64,000 nucleotides of DNA. Origin: JBBSGD01 sp038254435. Lineage in GTDB: Bacteria; Actinomycetota; CADDZG01; WHSQ01. This document shows positions 61,331-64,000 of the stretch, one piece after another. The stretch's first letter is position 1. Each line of letters starts with the position of its first letter. Both the position numbers and the translations under genes were made by a program. The notes below the pieces were generated by a model, which was not told where the DNA came from, made no database searches, and was given only the letters and a program-made list of their open reading frames with translations. The DNA is taken from assembly GCA_038254435.1 (NCBI GenBank), contig JBBSGD010000001.1:1-64000 (forward strand), in the 5' to 3' direction.

Positions 61331-61612
61331 TCAGCCGGGCTTGCGAGTGAAAACGATCCCGCGAGGCCCGGAAGAGGACTCGTCTACCTCCCAGCCGGCC
61401 GTCAGCCACGCCCGGCTGTGCATTCTGCGCTCGTCGTTGCGCCACCACGAGGGAAAGCGCGCGCTGCTCGGTAGAGTGTCGCCCACGAGATCCTCGATCT
61501 CGGCAACGGTGAGCTCGAGGCGCTCGACGGATCCGGGTTGACCCGCCAGGAAAGCGGCGAGCCTTATGTATTTGAGGGAGCGCCGCTGGCGCACGTCTTC
61601 CGGCACGGTCAC
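61331..61612 (-). CDS. DUF7662-like small protein
   Basis: The 93-residue protein reads SLKYIRLAAFLAGQPGSVER, LELTVAEIEDLVGDTLPSSA, FPSWWRNDERRMHSRAWLTA and GWEVDESSSGPRGIVFTRK. The order of an L-T-F/VAEIE..LG..LP.SA motif, WW.N......Q/RAWL.AGW and a final F.R matches the widespread DUF7662 family, which is often linked to restriction or DNA-binding contexts but has no proven function. It starts at a GTG; the ribosome binding site is weak. It stands alone between relA and apt. Confidence 0.75.
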   Translation of the reverse strand: MTVPEDVRQRRSLKYIRLAAFLAGQPGSVERLELTVAEIEDLVGDTLPSSARFPSWWRNDERRMHSRAWLTAGWEVDESSSGPRGIVFTRKPG

Positions 61613-61743
61613 TAGAGCCTAGAGAGCGGGGCGGATACCCGGTAGTGGGTAGGACCACTTTGGGTCAACCGATGCGCAGCCGGCGCGCCGGTAGAGGGAC
61701 AAGGACACGCTCATATCGTGCGATTAAGGCCTTATGGGCGGGA

Positions 61744-62283
61744 TCAGTAGGTGATGAGGCTGAACAGCTCGAAGTCCCCGAGCTTGTCGCGGCCCTTGAG
61801 AAAGGACAGCTCCATGATCATCGCCAGACCTGCAACCTTTCCGCCGCAGCTCTCGGTGAGGTCTGCAGTCGCCGCCGCCGTGCCGCCGGTGGCGAGCACG
61901 TCATCGACGATGAGGATGCGCTCTCCGGGAGTTATCGCGTCGCCGTGTATCTCGAGCCGGTCCGTGCCGTACTCGAGGTCGTACTCGGCAACACGCACAT
62001 CCCAGGGCAGCTTCCCAGCTTTTCGCACGGGTATGAGTCCCGCAGTGAACCGGTACGCCAGCGGCGCCGCAACCATGAACCCGCGCGCCTCGATGCCCAG
62101 GACCTTGTCTATCTGGTCCCTGTCGTAGTGGTGAGCGATGGCGTCGATGGTGTAGCTGAACGCTTTCTTGTCGGCCAGCAGCGGGGTGATGTCCTTAAAG
62201 ACGACTCCTTCTTGGGGGAAGTCCGGAATATCGCGAATGTGGTCCTTGAGCCACTCGTGATTCATCTGGCGAGTGTCCGTCAT
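61744..62283 (-). CDS. apt: Adenine phosphoribosyltransferase
   Basis: The 179-residue salvage enzyme makes AMP from adenine and PRPP. It shows HIRDIPDFPQEGVVFKDITP, LGIEARGFMVAAPLAYRFTA, RKAGKLPW and the PRPP loop RILIVDDVLATGGTAAATAD. Length is normal. It starts 2 nt after the secF stop, in the common secD-secF-apt-relA order. Confidence 0.96.
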   Translation of the reverse strand: MTDTRQMNHEWLKDHIRDIPDFPQEGVVFKDITPLLADKKAFSYTIDAIAHHYDRDQIDKVLGIEARGFMVAAPLAYRFTAGLIPVRKAGKLPWDVRVAEYDLEYGTDRLEIHGDAITPGERILIVDDVLATGGTAAATADLTESCGGKVAGLAMIMELSFLKGRDKLGDFELFSLITY

Positions 62284-62285
62284 CG

Positions 62286-63503
62286 TCAGCGGCGCCTCTT
62301 GCGCTTCTTGGATCCAGCCCGGCTCCTGCTCGGAGGACGGGTGGTCTTCTTCGTGGTCCTTGCAGGCGACGCGGGAGCCGACGCCGCCACCGCGGCAGGC
62401 TCCTGTACGCGCTCCTCTTCGGTCTCCTCGTCGTCGCCGGTGTCGGGCGCCGCGCTCCCACGGCTGCCGGCAGCCGGCAACGCGTCGGGGCCACTGCCCT
62501 TGCGTTTCGCATCGCGCAGCACCTTGTCGCGGATGTTGCGGTAGCGCGGCTCACGCTCTTTCATGATCGTCAGGGCCGGTGTCGCCACGAAGATCGACGA
62601 GTAGGTGCCCACGAGGATCCCGACCAGCAGCGCGAGGGCCAGGTCCTCGAGCGTGGTGGCGCCCAGCAACCCGGCTCCAACGAACAAGAGGGCGGCTACC
62701 GGAAGCAGCGTGGACAACGACGTGTTCAAGGACCGCATGAAAACCTGATTCATCGCCAGGTTGGCGGCATTCTGGTAGGTCATGCGCCCGGTAGTGGCCA
62801 GCTTGGCAGTGTTCTCTTCGACCTTGTCGAAGACCACCACCGTGTCGTAGAGCGAATAACCAAGGATGGTGAGGATGGCGACAATGGTCGAGGGCGTGAC
62901 CTCGAAGCCCACCAGCGAATAGACGCCGGCCGTTATGACGAGGTCGTGGATGAGAGCGATGATTGCCGCTACGGCCATCTTGAGCTCGAAGCGCCACGAG
63001 ATGTACGCGACGATCGCCACCAGGAAGATGATCAGGGCCCTAATGGCCTTGCTCGTGATCTCGCCTCCCCAACTGGACCCCACGGCTGTGGCGTCGGTCT
63101 GGTTGACCGGCACGCCGACCGCCTTCGCTATCGCGCTGCGCACCTTCGTCTGCTGGTCCGGATTCGAGATCGTGGGCGTTTGCACAAGGGCGCGCTCTTG
63201 CCCGCCCTCTCCGGCTACCTGAACCTGCGCGTCTCCCGCACCGAACCCGCCCATGATGCTACGCAGACGAGAGCTGACTTCCCCGGTCGAGGCGCCGCCC
63301 AGAGGACCGTCCGGCGCGATGGGGGCGGATATCTGAAGCCCGCCTTTGAACTCGATTCCGAAGCTCAGTCCCTTGATCGCCAAGGATCCGATGCTCACGA
63401 GCAGAAGCAGACCGGACAGCGCGAACCACAGCTTGCGCCTGCCGACGAAAGCTATGTTGGTCTCGCCGTGATAGAGACGCTTCCAGCCCGACACGAGGCT
63501 CAC
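62286..63503 (-). CDS. secF: Protein translocase subunit SecF
   Basis: The 405-residue membrane protein forms with SecD the proton-driven complex that completes protein export. The first helix (LWFALSGLLLLVSIGSLAIK) leads to GLSFGIEFKGGLQI, and the C-terminal five helices contain LTILGYSLYDTVVVFDKVEE, NQVFMRSLNTSLSTLLPVAA and GTYSSIFVATPAL. The C-terminus (about 65 residues) is an unusual Arg/Lys/Pro/Ser-rich cytoplasmic tail ending in KKRKRRR, perhaps a ribosome or membrane contact. It starts 40 bp after secD. Confidence 0.95.
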   Translation of the reverse strand: MSLVSGWKRLYHGETNIAFVGRRKLWFALSGLLLLVSIGSLAIKGLSFGIEFKGGLQISAPIAPDGPLGGASTGEVSSRLRSIMGGFGAGDAQVQVAGEGGQERALVQTPTISNPDQQTKVRSAIAKAVGVPVNQTDATAVGSSWGGEITSKAIRALIIFLVAIVAYISWRFELKMAVAAIIALIHDLVITAGVYSLVGFEVTPSTIVAILTILGYSLYDTVVVFDKVEENTAKLATTGRMTYQNAANLAMNQVFMRSLNTSLSTLLPVAALLFVGAGLLGATTLEDLALALLVGILVGTYSSIFVATPALTIMKEREPRYRNIRDKVLRDAKRKGSGPDALPAAGSRGSAAPDTGDDEETEEERVQEPAAVAASAPASPARTTKKTTRPPSRSRAGSKKRKRRR

Positions 63504-63543
63504 GACTCACACCCCCCAGGGGCGCTCGCCGAGCGAACCTCCA

Positions 63544-64000
63544 TCATGTCCTTGCCTCCGCACCGAGCGCCTCTTTCATGCCCATCCTGCTGCTGCCGGT
63601 GCCAAACAAGCGTGTGCGAGCGAGCAGCCACACGGCAGGGCGAATCAGGTAGTAGGCCATGAGGATGTCGATGATCGTCGACAGCCCGAGTGTGAGAGCG
63701 AACCCACGCACCGGGCCGACCGTGAAGAAGAACAGGATGACCGCGGCGAGGCCGGTCACCGTGTCGGCCACCAGAACGGTGCGAATGGCTCTCTTGGTGC
63801 CGCGCTCGACCGCGGCCCGGATGCTCTTCCCCGATCTCACTTCGTCCTTCAAGCGTTCGAACGCGACTATGAAGGAGTCGGTGGTGACGCCGACCGAGAC
63901 GATCACGCCGGCGATTCCGGCAAGGCTCAGAGACAGTCCCGCAGTCGCGCCGAGCAAGCTCATGAGCGAGTAGATGGCCGCCGTGAACGCGGCCAGCCCC
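63544..64000 (-). CDS. secD: Protein translocase subunit SecD, C-terminal part (runs off the window)
   Basis: The last 151 codons are present, open to the right edge. They contain the SecD C-terminal helices and motifs: LSLSLAGIAGVIVSVGVTTD (Asp of the conserved GxxVDxNxxIFER region is in VTTDSFIVAFERLKDE), RAIRTVLVADTVTGLAAVIL and VGPVRGFALTLGLSTIIDIL. The usual VGMAVDANVLIFERI reads VGVTTDSFIVAFERL here, a variant also seen in actinobacterial SecD. The stop is 40 bp before secF. Confidence 0.92.
   Translation of the reverse strand, partial: GLAAFTAAIYSLMSLLGATAGLSLSLAGIAGVIVSVGVTTDSFIVAFERLKDEVRSGKSIRAAVERGTKRAIRTVLVADTVTGLAAVILFFFTVGPVRGFALTLGLSTIIDILMAYYLIRPAVWLLARTRLFGTGSSRMGMKEALGAEART

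Noticed and set aside
1..64000. tRNA and rRNA genes
   Set aside because: I looked through the intergenic gaps by eye and recognised no tRNA cloverleaf or rRNA sequence. A covariance-model scan would be needed to rule out a divergent one.

Overview
The window is GC-rich bacterial chromosome, almost all transcribed from the minus strand, with tightly overlapped genes (ATGA, GTGA, TTGA and TGATG junctions) and many GTG or TTG starts. An actinobacterial integration host factor next to gmk, rpoZ and coaBC, the actinobacterial PAMHTEMW form of CoaBC, the run of small and large Actinomycetota housekeeping genes, and an Rv0500A-like HTH protein point to the Actinomycetota. Type IV pilus genes, a PyrD/PyrK class 1B dihydroorotate dehydrogenase and a split transketolase suggest a lineage outside the well-studied Mycobacterium/Streptomyces groups. 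That placement is inference; no rRNA gene is present to settle it.

Layout, left to right. 0-1.2 kb: the tail of an IS30-type transposase and a frameshifted secreted-protein gene. 1.3-5.7 kb: CBS-citrate synthase, coaBC, rpoZ, gmk, mihF. 5.7-16.7 kb: a complete UMP biosynthesis operon read right to left, pyrR-pyrB-pyrC-carA-(35-codon ORF and VOC remnant)-carB-pyrK-pyrD-pyrF-pyrE. Its leader contains a promoter, a PyrR-binding hairpin abutting a Shine-Dalgarno sequence, a 28-codon leader peptide and a terminator hairpin buried in that peptide's reading frame. 16.7-23.6 kb: an insertion into the usual nusB-pyrR neighbourhood holding a large secreted beta-propeller protein, a polar amino acid ABC transporter and an FAD oxidoreductase. 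23.7-29.6 kb: nusB, an intergenic region with GTGCAC-based tandem repeats, efp, pepP and the shikimate genes aroQ, aroKB (fused) and aroC. 29.6-30.4 kb: an HTH/nucleotidyltransferase pair resembling a toxin-antitoxin module. 30.4-36.1 kb: type IV pilus genes (pilB, pilM, pilN, pilO and a fourth membrane protein) with a decayed pilus-associated gene in the middle. 36.2-41.4 kb: aroE, mltG, ruvX, alaS and a small membrane protein.

41.5-51.7 kb is the accessory part: a second secreted beta-propeller, rarA, an MHS-family transporter, a long perfect hairpin, an IS3-family remnant, a secreted protein of unknown function, an ECF sigma factor with a membrane partner, and a chimeric pseudogene patch (thiolase, then a DnaE fragment, then a lipoprotein). 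51.7-64 kb returns to core genes: aspS, hisS, split transketolase, dtd, a class B penicillin-binding protein, relA/spoT, a DUF7662-like protein, apt, secF and the C-terminal end of secD, which runs off the right edge.

The most interesting signal is the pyr leader, whose parts fit a hybrid switch: PyrR would block translation of a leader peptide whose ribosome otherwise melts a terminator and delivers translation to pyrR by a GTGA overlap. No rRNA, tRNA or CRISPR array was recognised.
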